Below, piece by piece: positions 1 through 7,448 of a DNA stretch of 64,000 nucleotides. The stretch is from the NCBI RefSeq assembly GCF_014648555.1, contig NZ_BMRI01000013.1, positions 97,605-161,604 on the forward strand, in the 5' to 3' direction. Within the stretch, counting starts at the first letter, position 1. Each line of letters begins with the position of its first letter. The stretch is from Kitasatospora griseola. Lineage in GTDB: Bacteria; Actinomycetota; Actinomycetes; Streptomycetales; Streptomycetaceae. The notes under the pieces are model-generated. The model had not been told where the DNA came from. It saw only the letters and a list, made by a program, of their open reading frames with translations, and ran no database searches. The position numbers were made by a program, and so were the translations under genes.

Positions 1-71
1 CCAAGGCCGGTGACGTGGTGAAGGTCATGAAGGTCGACGCCATTTCGATCAACGTCATCCGCCGGGTCTGA
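1..71 (+). CDS. C-terminal end of an unidentified protein (partial)
   Basis: The frame that begins at base 3 is open and ends at a TGA at 69-71, giving the last 22 residues of a protein that starts left of the window. The visible tail has an alternating basic/hydrophobic pattern (GDVVKVMKV, then INVIRRV), which would suit a beta-rich C-terminal domain. It is too short to assign to a family. A stem-loop follows two bases after the stop, which supports this being a real gene end. Confidence 0.6.
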   Translation, partial: KAGDVVKVMKVDAISINVIRRV

Positions 72-72
72 C

Positions 73-94
73 CGCCAGGGCCGAGGCCCTGGCG
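73..94. terminator. Stem-loop between convergent genes
   Basis: Perfect 9-bp arms (73-81 and 86-94) enclose the 4-base loop CGAG. It lies directly after the stop of the left-edge gene and just before the stop of the convergent EamA gene, so it can serve both. There is no U-tract, as is usual for high-GC actinobacteria. A second short repeat (CTGATC/GATCAG) follows at about 96-110. Confidence 0.65.
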
Positions 95-106
95 CCTGAT
101 CGCCGA

Positions 107-1075
107 TCAGCTCCGAGCGGGGGCGGGGCGGCGATCGGGCAACTGTCCGGCGACGATCGAGGCCAGCGCGAGAGCGAAGCCCACCAGTTGGACCGGGCCG
201 AGGGTCTGGTCGAGCACCATCGCACCGAGGAGGGCGGCCACCAGCGGAGAGAGCAATCCGAGCACCGCGACGTTGGTGACCGGAAGGCTGGTGATGCCCT
301 GGAACCACAGCGCGTAGGTGAGCAGTCCGCCGATCAGGCCGAGCCACAGGTAGCCGAGTGCGGCTCGCCCGTCGACGGCCGGCGGGGCGCCTTCGAACAG
401 GAAGGTCAGCGGCAGCAGGAACAGGCCTCCGGAGGTGAGTTGCCATCCGGTGAGCGCGAGCGGGGAGACGCCTTCGGGGCGGCCCCAGCGCTTGGTGAGG
501 GTGATGCCGAGCGCCATGGTGGCGGCGCTGCCGAGTCCGGCCGCCACGCCAGCGGCGTCCAGGGCCGCGCTCGGGCCGATCACCACCAGTCCGATGCCGA
601 GTACGCCGACCAGGCCCCACAGCAGCCTTCGGCCGGAAAGGCGTTGGCGCAGCACGGCCACGGCCAGCACGGCGACAATCATCGGCTGGGCGGCCGCGAG
701 GGTTCCGGCGACTCCGCCGGGCAGGCGTTCGGCGGCGGTGAACAGCAGCGGCAGGAACAGTCCGATGTTCAGTACGCCGAGGACGGCGGCCTTCCCCCAC
801 CAACTTCCGCGCGGCAGCGTCCGGGTGACGGCCAGGGCGATCAGGCCGGCGGGCAGGGCGCGCAGCAGAGCGGCGAACACCGGGTGCCCCGGGGGCAGCA
901 GTTCGGTGGTGACCACGTAGGTGGTGCCCCACACCGCAGGGGCGATCGCGGTCAGCACGGTGCGTGGCAGGGTCCCGAGGCCACGGCCCGAACTGCCGGA
1001 CGGCGCACCGGTGATGAGCGGGTCGACGGACGGGGTGGTGCTGGTCGCTGTCATGCCGGAAAGTCTCGCGTTCAC
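107..1075 (-). CDS. EamA/DMT-family membrane transporter
   Basis: The 322-residue protein is made of about ten hydrophobic segments in two similar halves, as in the drug/metabolite transporter (EamA) family of exporters. Typical features are visible: APAVWGTTYVV near the start of the first half, and a glycine-rich LGLLSPLVAALLGAMVLDQ motif in the last quarter. The GTG at 1075 is the longest start. An internal ATG at 1054 (seven codons in) is equally possible because neither has a strong ribosome binding site. The gene is divergent from a LysR regulator 70 bp away, which is the classic arrangement for a regulator and its target. The substrate cannot be read from the sequence; amino acids or small metabolites are usual for the family. 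Confidence 0.9.
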   Translation of the reverse strand: MNARLSGMTATSTTPSVDPLITGAPSGSSGRGLGTLPRTVLTAIAPAVWGTTYVVTTELLPPGHPVFAALLRALPAGLIALAVTRTLPRGSWWGKAAVLGVLNIGLFLPLLFTAAERLPGGVAGTLAAAQPMIVAVLAVAVLRQRLSGRRLLWGLVGVLGIGLVVIGPSAALDAAGVAAGLGSAATMALGITLTKRWGRPEGVSPLALTGWQLTSGGLFLLPLTFLFEGAPPAVDGRAALGYLWLGLIGGLLTYALWFQGITSLPVTNVAVLGLLSPLVAALLGAMVLDQTLGPVQLVGFALALASIVAGQLPDRRPAPARS

Positions 1076-1145
1076 CCGATCGATGAGTCCAACACATGTT
1101 TGTCAACGCATTGATCTCGTTCGGCGATCGATACAGGATGGGCGC
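1076..1145. promoter_or_regulatory. Divergent promoter region of the EamA and LysR genes
   Basis: The 70-bp gap must hold both promoters. The 8-mer CGATCGAT occurs twice, at 1077-1084 and 1125-1132, 48 bp apart, and the segment between is noticeably AT-richer than its surroundings. LysR-type regulators usually bind such a divergent gap. Which bases are the actual operator is an inference. Confidence 0.45.
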
Positions 1146-2033
1146 ATGGAGCTCCAGCAGATGCGTTACGTCGTCGCGGTCGCCGAGACGCTCAACTTCA
1201 CCCGCGCCGCGGAGCGCTGCCTGGTGGTGCAGTCGGCGCTCAGCCATCAGATCTCCCGCCTCGAACAGGAGCTGGGCGCCCGGCTGTTCGAACGCACCAG
1301 CCGCCGAGTGCGACTGACCGCCGCCGGCGAGGCCTTCCTGCCGGCCGCCCGACAGTGCCTGGAGGCGGCGGAGCGGGCGGCCGCCGAGGTCTCGGCTGCG
1401 GTCGGCGAGGTGCGCGGGCGGCTCGCCGTGGGTCTGATCCCCACCGTCACGGCCGTGGACATCCCGACCGGGCTGCACGCGTTCCGCGATCGCCACCCGC
1501 AGGTGCGGATCGGCCTGCGGGTCGGCGCCAGCGACGACCTGGTCGACCAGGTCCGCCAGGGCACGCTGGACGTGGCCTTCCTCGGCCTGCCCCCGACCAT
1601 GCGCCCGCAGGGGGTGACAGCCCGTGAACTGGCCCGCGGCTGCCTGGTCGCGGTCGTGGCGCCGGACCATCCGTTGGCCGCCCGCAGCCGGGTGACCTTG
1701 CGCGAGCTGGCCGCCGAGCCGTTCGTCGACCTGCCGGCGGGCACGGCCGGCCGCGCTCAGACCGATCTGGCGTTCAGCGCGGCCGGCCTGGTCCGTGACG
1801 TGGCGTTCGAGGTCACCGACGCCGCGTACATGCCTCGGCTGGTCGGCCCCGGCCTGGCCGTGGCGATGCTGCCCGCCGCGTACGTCGACCGATTGACGGG
1901 CGTCGCCGCCGTGGAGGTCACGGACGCGCCGACCCGGATCGAGACGGTGGTGTGGAGCCGCTCGGGTCTGACACCGGCCACTGCCGCCTTCCTCGACCTG
2001 CTGGGCATCCCCGCCACGGCACCGGCCGCCTGA
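1146..2033 (+). CDS. LysR-family transcriptional regulator
   Basis: The 295-residue protein has the standard LysR plan. An N-terminal winged helix-turn-helix (MELQQMRYVVAVAETLNFTRAAERC, then SALSHQISRLEQELGARLFER) is followed by a periplasmic-binding-protein-like effector domain (about residues 90-290). An ATG at 1146 fits the family's start exactly; the frame is open further upstream but that part is not LysR-like. It is divergent from the EamA exporter and probably controls it in response to the exported compound. The effector is unknown. Confidence 0.92.
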   Translation: MELQQMRYVVAVAETLNFTRAAERCLVVQSALSHQISRLEQELGARLFERTSRRVRLTAAGEAFLPAARQCLEAAERAAAEVSAAVGEVRGRLAVGLIPTVTAVDIPTGLHAFRDRHPQVRIGLRVGASDDLVDQVRQGTLDVAFLGLPPTMRPQGVTARELARGCLVAVVAPDHPLAARSRVTLRELAAEPFVDLPAGTAGRAQTDLAFSAAGLVRDVAFEVTDAAYMPRLVGPGLAVAMLPAAYVDRLTGVAAVEVTDAPTRIETVVWSRSGLTPATAAFLDLLGIPATAPAA

Positions 2034-2298
2034 AGTCAAAGGTCAGAAGTCATTCGACACGACTGTCGGATGATGGCCCGGCAGGTCTCCGCGATGTGTC
2101 GCCAGATGTCCCCGCGTGTCCGCTCCGGCGATCCGCTGGCGCGCCGATTCCGCGCTGTGCTTACCTGACGCCGTGACCGTCCCGGCGGCCTTCCTCCGCC
2201 GCCTCCGCTCATTTCCGACGGTCCGTCAATTCGCCTCCGCGACGGCTTCGCCCTGCCCGCGCAGCCGTCCCCCCTCCCCGCACGCGTACAGGAGCAGC
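2034..2298 (+). promoter_or_regulatory. 265-bp leader and promoter region ahead of metY
   Basis: No gene is convincing here. I looked for the conserved core of the actinobacterial SAM-IV riboswitch and for a Cys-rich leader peptide and found neither clearly. A 31-codon frame (2073-2168, one Cys codon) is open but has no good ribosome binding site. The metY ribosome binding site (AGGAGC) is at about 2290-2295. Confidence 0.3.
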
Positions 2299-3618
2299 AT
2301 GTCCGAGCAGAGCCCCGTCGCCACTCCCGGCTGGTCGTTCGAGACCCGGCAGATCCATGCGGGCGCGCAGCCCGACCCCGCGACCGGGGCCCGGGCGGTG
2401 CCGATCTACCAGACCACCTCGTTCGCGTTCAGGGACACCGCACACGCCGCGGACCTGTTCGCCCTCGCCGAGCCGGGCAACATCTACACCCGGATCCACA
2501 ACCCGACCACCGACGTGCTGGAACAGCGGCTGGCCTCCCTGGAAGGCGGTGTGGCCGCGGTCGCTCTGGCGTCCGGGCAGGCCGCCGAGACGCTGGCGCT
2601 GTTGACCGTGGCCGGGGCGGGCGACCACCTGGTCTCCTCGGCCTCGCTGTACGGCGGCACCTACAACCTGCTGCGGCACACCTTGCCCCGGTTCGGCATC
2701 GAGGTGAGCTTCGTCGAGGACCCCGACGACGTGGAGGCCTGGCGGGCGGCGATCCGTCCCAACACCAAGGCACTGTTCGCGGAGTCGCTGGGCAACCCGC
2801 GCGGCAACGTGCTGGACGTGCGCGCCGTCGCCGATGTCGCGCACGCCGCCGGGGTGCCGCTGATCGTCGACAACACCGTGCCGACGCCGTTCCTGCTGCG
2901 GCCGATCGAACACGGCGCCGACGTGGTCGTGCACTCGGCGACCAAGTTCCTCGGCGGGCACGGCACCACCATCGGGGGCGTGGTGGTGGACGGCGGCACC
3001 TTCGACTTCGGCGCCCACCCCGATCGCTTCCCCGGGTTCAACGAGCCCGACCCGAGCTACCACGGCCTGCGCTTCTGGGACGCCCTCGGGCCGGGCGCGT
3101 TCGCGGCTAAGCTCCGGGTGCAGCTGCTGCGCGACCTCGGCCCGGCGCTCGCCCCGCACTCGGCGTTCCTGCTGCTGCAGGGCATCGAGACGCTGTCGCT
3201 CCGGCTGGAGCGGCACACCGCCAACGCGCTGGAGCTGGCCCGCTGGCTCCAGGCGCGCGACGAGGTCGCGGCCGTCCACTACCCGGGCCTGCCGTCCAGC
3301 CGCTGGCACACCGCCGCGCAGCACTACCTGCCGCGCGGCGCGGGCGCGGTGCTCTCCTTCGAACTGCGCGACGGCGTCGAGGCCGGACGGCGGTTCGTGG
3401 ACGGGCTGGAGCTGTTCAGCCACCTCGCCAACATCGGGGACGTGCGCAGCCTGGTGATCCACCCGGCGTCCACCACGCACAGCCAGCTGGACGCCGAGCA
3501 GTTGGCGGCCACCGGCACCGCGCCCGGCCTGGTGCGCCTGTCGGTCGGACTGGAGAGCGTCGCCGACCTGAAGGCGGACCTGGAGGCGGGCTTCCGCTCG
3601 GCGAAGGGCGCGTCCTGA
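2299..3618 (+). CDS. metY: O-acetylhomoserine sulfhydrylase (PLP enzyme)
   Basis: The enzyme makes homocysteine from O-acetylhomoserine and sulfide, in cytoplasmic methionine synthesis. The 439-residue product is the usual length for the MetY branch of the Cys/Met PLP family. Visible motifs are the N-terminal [31 protein letters not shown] (phosphate-binding tyrosine and arginine of the cofactor site), the [11 protein letters not shown] segment carrying the PLP lysine, and [21 protein letters not shown] near the C-terminus, which is diagnostic for O-acetylhomoserine sulfhydrylases. The ATG at 2299 follows an AGGAGC site; upstream in-frame codons are not family-like. metX begins 8 bp after its stop, so the two probably form one operon. 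Confidence 0.95.
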   Translation: MSEQSPVATPGWSFETRQIHAGAQPDPATGARAVPIYQTTSFAFRDTAHAADLFALAEPGNIYTRIHNPTTDVLEQRLASLEGGVAAVALASGQAAETLALLTVAGAGDHLVSSASLYGGTYNLLRHTLPRFGIEVSFVEDPDDVEAWRAAIRPNTKALFAESLGNPRGNVLDVRAVADVAHAAGVPLIVDNTVPTPFLLRPIEHGADVVVHSATKFLGGHGTTIGGVVVDGGTFDFGAHPDRFPGFNEPDPSYHGLRFWDALGPGAFAAKLRVQLLRDLGPALAPHSAFLLLQGIETLSLRLERHTANALELARWLQARDEVAAVHYPGLPSSRWHTAAQHYLPRGAGAVLSFELRDGVEAGRRFVDGLELFSHLANIGDVRSLVIHPASTTHSQLDAEQLAATGTAPGLVRLSVGLESVADLKADLEAGFRSAKGAS

Positions 3619-3626
3619 ACAGCACC

Positions 3627-4769
3627 TTGGGCATCGCCGTCCCGCCCGCCACCGGGGCCTGGCGGGACGGCGACCCGGTCGGCCGACGACGCTGGTTCAC
3701 GCTGCCGGGACCGCTCGACCTGGAGGCGGGCGGCACCCTGCCCGGCGGCCGACTTGCGTACGAGACCTGGGGGTCGCTCGCGCCGGACGGCTCCAACGCC
3801 GTCCTGGTGCTGCACGCGCTGACCGGCGACAGCCACCTCGCCGGGCCCGCCGGGGCCGGGCACCCCACGGCGGGCTGGTGGGACGAACTGGTCGGCCCCG
3901 GGCGCGCCTTGGACACCGACCGCTGGTTCGTGGTGGCGCCGAATGTACTGGGCGGCTGCCAGGGCTCCACGGGCCCCGCCTCCGCCGCGCCCGACGGGCG
4001 GATCTGGGGCGGGCGTTTCCCGTTCCTGACCCAGCGCGACCAGGTCGCCGCCGAGGCGCTCCTCGCCGACGCGCTCGGCGTGGCGCGCTGGGCGCTGGTG
4101 GTCGGCGGGTCGATGGGCGGGATGCGGGCGCTGGAATGGGCGGTGACGCACCCTCACCGGGTGGGTGCGCTGCTGGTGCTGGCCACGACGGCGGCGGCCT
4201 CCGCCGAACAGATCGCGCACGCCTCCGCGCAGTTGCACGCGATCCGTACCGATCCCGGTTGGCACGGCGGCGGCTACCACCACCTGCCGCCCGGCGCCGG
4301 GCCGCACCACGGCCTCGGCCTGGCCCGCCGGCTCGCCCAGATCACCTACCGCAGCGAATCCGAGCTCGCCACCCGCTTCGGTCGCACCCCACAGGCCGGC
4401 GAACATCCGTGGCGCGGCGGACGGTTCGCCGTCGAGTCCTACCTCGACCACCACGCGTCGAAGCTCGCGCACCGCTTCGACGCGGGCAGCTACGTGGTCC
4501 TCAACGAGGCGATGAACGCTCACGACCTCGGCCGCGGCAGGGGCGGGACGGTCGCCGCCCTGCGTCGGGTGTCCGCGCCCGCACTGGTCGCGGCTGTCGA
4601 CTCGGACCGGCTCTACCCGCCCGCCCAGCAGGCCGAACTCGCCGCGCACCTGCCGCACGCCGACGCCCTGCGAGTGATCTCCTCGCCGTACGGCCACGAC
4701 GGCTTCCTGCTAGAGACCGAGCAGGTTGCCCCGCTGCTCGCCGAACTCCTGCCGGGCGGCCGCCTATGA
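3627..4769 (+). CDS. metX: Homoserine O-acetyltransferase
   Basis: It acetylates L-homoserine with acetyl-CoA, giving the substrate of the MetY enzyme encoded just upstream. The 380-residue alpha/beta-hydrolase fold protein shows GRLAYETWGSL, NAVLVLHALTGDSH, the nucleophile elbow VVGGSMGGM with the catalytic serine, and the acid/base parts VDSDRLYPPAQQ and SPYGHDGFLLE. The start is a TTG at 3627, eight bases after the metY stop. A TTG with no clear ribosome binding site suggests translational coupling to metY. Together the two genes show that this organism assimilates sulfur by direct sulfhydrylation. Confidence 0.94.
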   Translation: MGIAVPPATGAWRDGDPVGRRRWFTLPGPLDLEAGGTLPGGRLAYETWGSLAPDGSNAVLVLHALTGDSHLAGPAGAGHPTAGWWDELVGPGRALDTDRWFVVAPNVLGGCQGSTGPASAAPDGRIWGGRFPFLTQRDQVAAEALLADALGVARWALVVGGSMGGMRALEWAVTHPHRVGALLVLATTAAASAEQIAHASAQLHAIRTDPGWHGGGYHHLPPGAGPHHGLGLARRLAQITYRSESELATRFGRTPQAGEHPWRGGRFAVESYLDHHASKLAHRFDAGSYVVLNEAMNAHDLGRGRGGTVAALRRVSAPALVAAVDSDRLYPPAQQAELAAHLPHADALRVISSPYGHDGFLLETEQVAPLLAELLPGGRL

Positions 4770-4811
4770 CTGCGCGTCAACGCCTCGGCGGTGGCCGTGG
4801 CCCGTCCGACT

Positions 4812-4940
4812 CAGGCGGCCGACCGTCCTGCACAGGTGGGCGACCGTCCTGCTCAGGTGGCCGAGGGGTGCGGCTTGGACGACCGACCGTCAGGCGATCG
4901 AGGGGTACGGCTCGGACGACCGGCTGTCAGGCGATCGAGG
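4812..4940. repeat. Two short imperfect tandem repeats after metX
   Basis: A 21-bp unit (CAGG..GG.CGACCGTCCTG) begins at 4812 and 4833 with a partial third copy at 4854. It is followed by a 37-bp unit starting at 4871 and again at 4908 (CGGCT.GGACGACCG.C...). The second array runs into the last codons and stop of the convergent DUF350 gene, so its 3' end has been rebuilt from repeat sequence. Confidence 0.7.
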
Positions 4941-5349
4941 CCGCGACGATCGCCGCGGCGGCCAGGTTGCAGCTGGCCGACACCCACACCGCAGGGTGCG
5001 GTTCGTTCGAGACCAGGATCGCGCCCAGTCGCCCGGGGGTGAGCAGGTCCAGCAGCCAGAACGCGAGCGCCATCAACAGCAGTCCGAGGACGCCGAACGC
5101 CGCCGTGGAGAGCAGGCCCTTGCCGAAGTCGTCGTAGGTGGTGCGGATCGCGGTGTACACGATGCCGCCGACGCCGAGCAGCGCCGAACTGAGCAGCAGG
5201 GCGGCGTTGCGGTTGCCCTCGGCCCAGATCAGCCGGCCGAGTTTGCCCGGGGTCAGCACGTCGATCAGCAGGTAGCCGAGCAGCAGGAGGACCAGGCCGA
5301 CCAGGCCGTACACAGTGGCCGCGCCCAGGCCGTGGACTATCTCGTTCAT
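4927..5349 (-). CDS. DUF350 membrane protein (YjfL-like)
   Basis: A 140-residue protein with four predicted membrane helices arranged as two related pairs. Each pair ends in the same kind of motif (YLLIDVLTPGKLG and FWLLDLLTPGRLG), which is the internal duplication seen in DUF350/YjfL. I chose the ATG at 5349 because the 11 residues added by the longer frame are not family-like. The biochemical role of DUF350 is not established. It is divergent from a small lipoprotein and a YjfC-like ATP-grasp gene, the same trio found in the E. coli yjf cluster, so the three products probably act together at the membrane. Confidence 0.85.
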   Translation of the reverse strand: MNEIVHGLGAATVYGLVGLVLLLLGYLLIDVLTPGKLGRLIWAEGNRNAALLLSSALLGVGGIVYTAIRTTYDDFGKGLLSTAAFGVLGLLLMALAFWLLDLLTPGRLGAILVSNEPHPAVWVSASCNLAAAAIVAASIA

Positions 5350-5493
5350 CAGCGGGGCTCCCCCGGGATCGGGCAGCCGCACCGGGCCGCACCATGGTCA
5401 AGGATCGGCAAAAGATAACCCAGGTTCTGGGTGATCATCATTTTCCGACCGCAATGGACCGACCATCACATCTTCCGCGTACGATGATCCGCC

Positions 5494-5832
5494 ATGACAC
5501 CGCCTCCGCCCGCCGCTGTCGCCCCGGACCGACCGATACCCGGCGCTCGCCGCCGGTCGGGCGTCGTCACGCTGGGGATGGTCGGCACGCTCGCCCTCAC
5601 CCTCTCCGGCTGTTCCTCCTCCAGTGCCCCGCCCAGCCGGTGCGTCGACCCGACCACGCTGAAGGTGCTGGACAGTCACTCCTGCTCGGCCGGCGGCTCC
5701 GGTGCAGGCCGCTGGTACTACTGCGGGTACGGCACCGACACCGTCAACGGCGGCACCTTCGACAAGGCCGCCACCAAGCGTGGCGGATTCGGCTGTCCCA
5801 AGGGCAGCAGCAGCGGCTCGGGCGGCGGCTGA
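5494..5832 (+). CDS. Small Cys-rich lipoprotein (YjfM/DUF1190-like position)
   Basis: The 112-residue product has an arginine-containing N-terminus, a hydrophobic stretch (about residues 24-38) and the lipobox LTLSGC, with Cys40 as the lipidated residue. The mature part is about 72 residues, with four further cysteines (RCVDP, HSCSAGG, YYCGYG, GFGCPKG), an aromatic WYY cluster and a Ser/Gly-rich tail. It probably sits on the outer face of the membrane with one or two disulfides. It ends 6 bp before the ATP-grasp gene, so the two are cotranscribed. The likeness to YjfM/YgiB rests mainly on position, size and the Cys/Trp/Tyr pattern. Confidence 0.8.
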   Translation: MTPPPPAAVAPDRPIPGARRRSGVVTLGMVGTLALTLSGCSSSSAPPSRCVDPTTLKVLDSHSCSAGGSGAGRWYYCGYGTDTVNGGTFDKAATKRGGFGCPKGSSSGSGGG

Positions 5833-5838
5833 CCTCTG

Positions 5839-7068
5839 ATGCGCCGTCACACCATCACCCCGCGCCCCGACTGGCTGGCCACCGTCGAATCCCAGGGCCT
5901 CGTGTACGCGATGTGCTCCGACCCCTGCAACCAGGGCGGCCCGCACCCCTACTGGGACGAGAGCGCCTACTACGAGTTCTCCCTGCCCGAGGTCGAGGCC
6001 CTGGAGGAGGTCGTCGAGGAGCTCCACGAACTCTCCCTCGCTGCCGCCGACCACGTGGTGCGCACTGGCCGCTTCGCCGAATTCGGCATCACCGACCCCC
6101 GGCTCGCCGCAGTCGTCGCCGAATCCTGGCGCCGCCGCGACGAACAGCCCAGCGTGTACGGCCGGTTCGACCTCGCCTACGACGGCACCGGCCCCGCCAA
6201 GCTGTTCGAGTACAACGCCGACACCCCCACCTCGCTGATCGAGGCCGCCGGGCCGCAGTGGTTCTGGTTGGAGGACCGCTTCCCCGATGCCGACCAGTGG
6301 AACTCCCTGCACGAACGCCTGATCGCTTCGTGGCAGCGCCAGAAGCACCTGCTCCCGCCCGGGCCCCTGCACTTCGCGCACTCCCGCGGCGACACCGAGG
6401 GCGAGGACTGGCTGACCACCCTCTACCTCCAGGAGTGTGCCGAACAGGCCGGCCTGCAGACCGTCGGCATCGCTATGGAGGACATCGGCTGGGACGGCCT
6501 GACCGGCCGTTTCGTCGACCTGGAACACCGCTTCATCCGCTCCGCGTTCAAGCTCTACCCGTGGGAGTGGCTCGTCGAGGACGAGTTCGCCGACCAGCTC
6601 CTCGACGTCATCGACCTCGGCGGCGGCACCGGCTCCACCCTGTGGATCGAGCCCGCGTGGAAGATGCTGCTGTCCAACAAGGCGCTGCTGGCCGTTCTGT
6701 GGGAACTCAACCCCGGCCACCCCAACCTGCTGCCCGCCTACCTCGACGGCCCGCGCGAACTCGCGGACCCCGACGGCCCCGGCTACGCCGCCAAGCCGCT
6801 GCTGGGCCGCGAGGGCGCCGGCATCCGCATCGTCGAGCCGGACGGCACCCAGACCCGGCTCGCCGACTGGGCCGGCGATCCCGACCGCTACGGCGCGGAA
6901 GGCCACTGCTACCAGCAGTACCACCCCCTCCCCGACTTCGACGGCAACCGCCCCGTCCTCGGCGCCTGGGTCGTCGACGGCGAATCCGCCGGCCTCGGCA
7001 TTCGCGAGACCGACGACAGCCCCATCACCCACCAGGGCGCGCGCTTCCTCCCGCACGTCATCCGCTGA
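5839..7068 (+). CDS. Glutathionylspermidine synthase-like ATP-grasp ligase (YjfC/YgiC family)
   Basis: The 409-residue protein corresponds to the synthetase half of glutathionylspermidine synthase, an ATP-grasp ligase that forms amide bonds. Visible family motifs are YGRFDLAYDGTGPAKLFEYN, ADTPTSLIEAAGPQW, KLYPWEWLVED, WIEPAWKMLLSNKALL, ELNPGHPNLLPAY, YAAKPLLGREGAG and the C-terminal GIRETDDSPITHQGARFLPHV. The amidase half of the enterobacterial bifunctional enzyme is absent, as in YjfC and YgiC. Actinobacteria use mycothiol rather than glutathione, so the true substrate is unlikely to be glutathione. The linked lipoprotein and DUF350 genes suggest a cell-envelope substrate. Confidence 0.9.
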   Translation: MRRHTITPRPDWLATVESQGLVYAMCSDPCNQGGPHPYWDESAYYEFSLPEVEALEEVVEELHELSLAAADHVVRTGRFAEFGITDPRLAAVVAESWRRRDEQPSVYGRFDLAYDGTGPAKLFEYNADTPTSLIEAAGPQWFWLEDRFPDADQWNSLHERLIASWQRQKHLLPPGPLHFAHSRGDTEGEDWLTTLYLQECAEQAGLQTVGIAMEDIGWDGLTGRFVDLEHRFIRSAFKLYPWEWLVEDEFADQLLDVIDLGGGTGSTLWIEPAWKMLLSNKALLAVLWELNPGHPNLLPAYLDGPRELADPDGPGYAAKPLLGREGAGIRIVEPDGTQTRLADWAGDPDRYGAEGHCYQQYHPLPDFDGNRPVLGAWVVDGESAGLGIRETDDSPITHQGARFLPHVIR

Positions 7069-7206
7069 ATCCTCCTCCCGGCCAAGCCCACCCCGCGACT
7101 ACGTACCCTTCGTCGTCCGGGATGGGTATCCCCTACGCATTGATCAGCCCACGGCTGCACCGCAAAGCTGGTAACCGCTCTCCCCACCCCCAGTCAGGAG
7201 ATCCGG

Positions 7207-7368
7207 ATGACCCGCCGCGAACGCTTCCGCCTCTACGCCAGCGAGCACTTCACCGCCCTCACCGAGCCCCCCGCCCCGCGCTGTCCCCGGCGCGGCACCG
7301 TCGAACGCCAGACCCGCCGTGCCACGCTCTCCTACCTCGCCCGTCTGCCCCATCAGCCTCGGACCTGA
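7207..7368 (+). CDS. Possible small basic protein, 53 residues
   Basis: An ATG at 7207 follows a good ribosome binding site (CAGGAG, six bases upstream) and opens a 53-codon frame rich in arginine (MTRRERFRLYASEHF at the start, RRATLSYLARLP near the end). I recognise no family. It is convergent with the LuxR regulator 80 bp downstream and 138 bp after the ATP-grasp gene. The start signal supports it; the lack of any known motif leaves it uncertain. Confidence 0.4.
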   Translation: MTRRERFRLYASEHFTALTEPPAPRCPRRGTVERQTRRATLSYLARLPHQPRT

Positions 7369-7448
7369 GCCTCCCTCAGCCCTGCCGCGTCCCCGATCCG
7401 CCGCCGGAGCCGCCGACTCGCCGCTCACGACCGTCGGCTCACCGGCCG

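Noticed and set aside
188-1114. Long plus-strand frame opposite the EamA gene
   Set aside because: Highly charged, Gly/Gln-rich translation is the mirror of a high-GC membrane gene; no start signal or family.
2073-2168. 31-codon frame upstream of metY as a Cys attenuator peptide
   Set aside because: Only one Cys codon, no ribosome binding site, and no match to the usual short leader peptides of sulfur genes.
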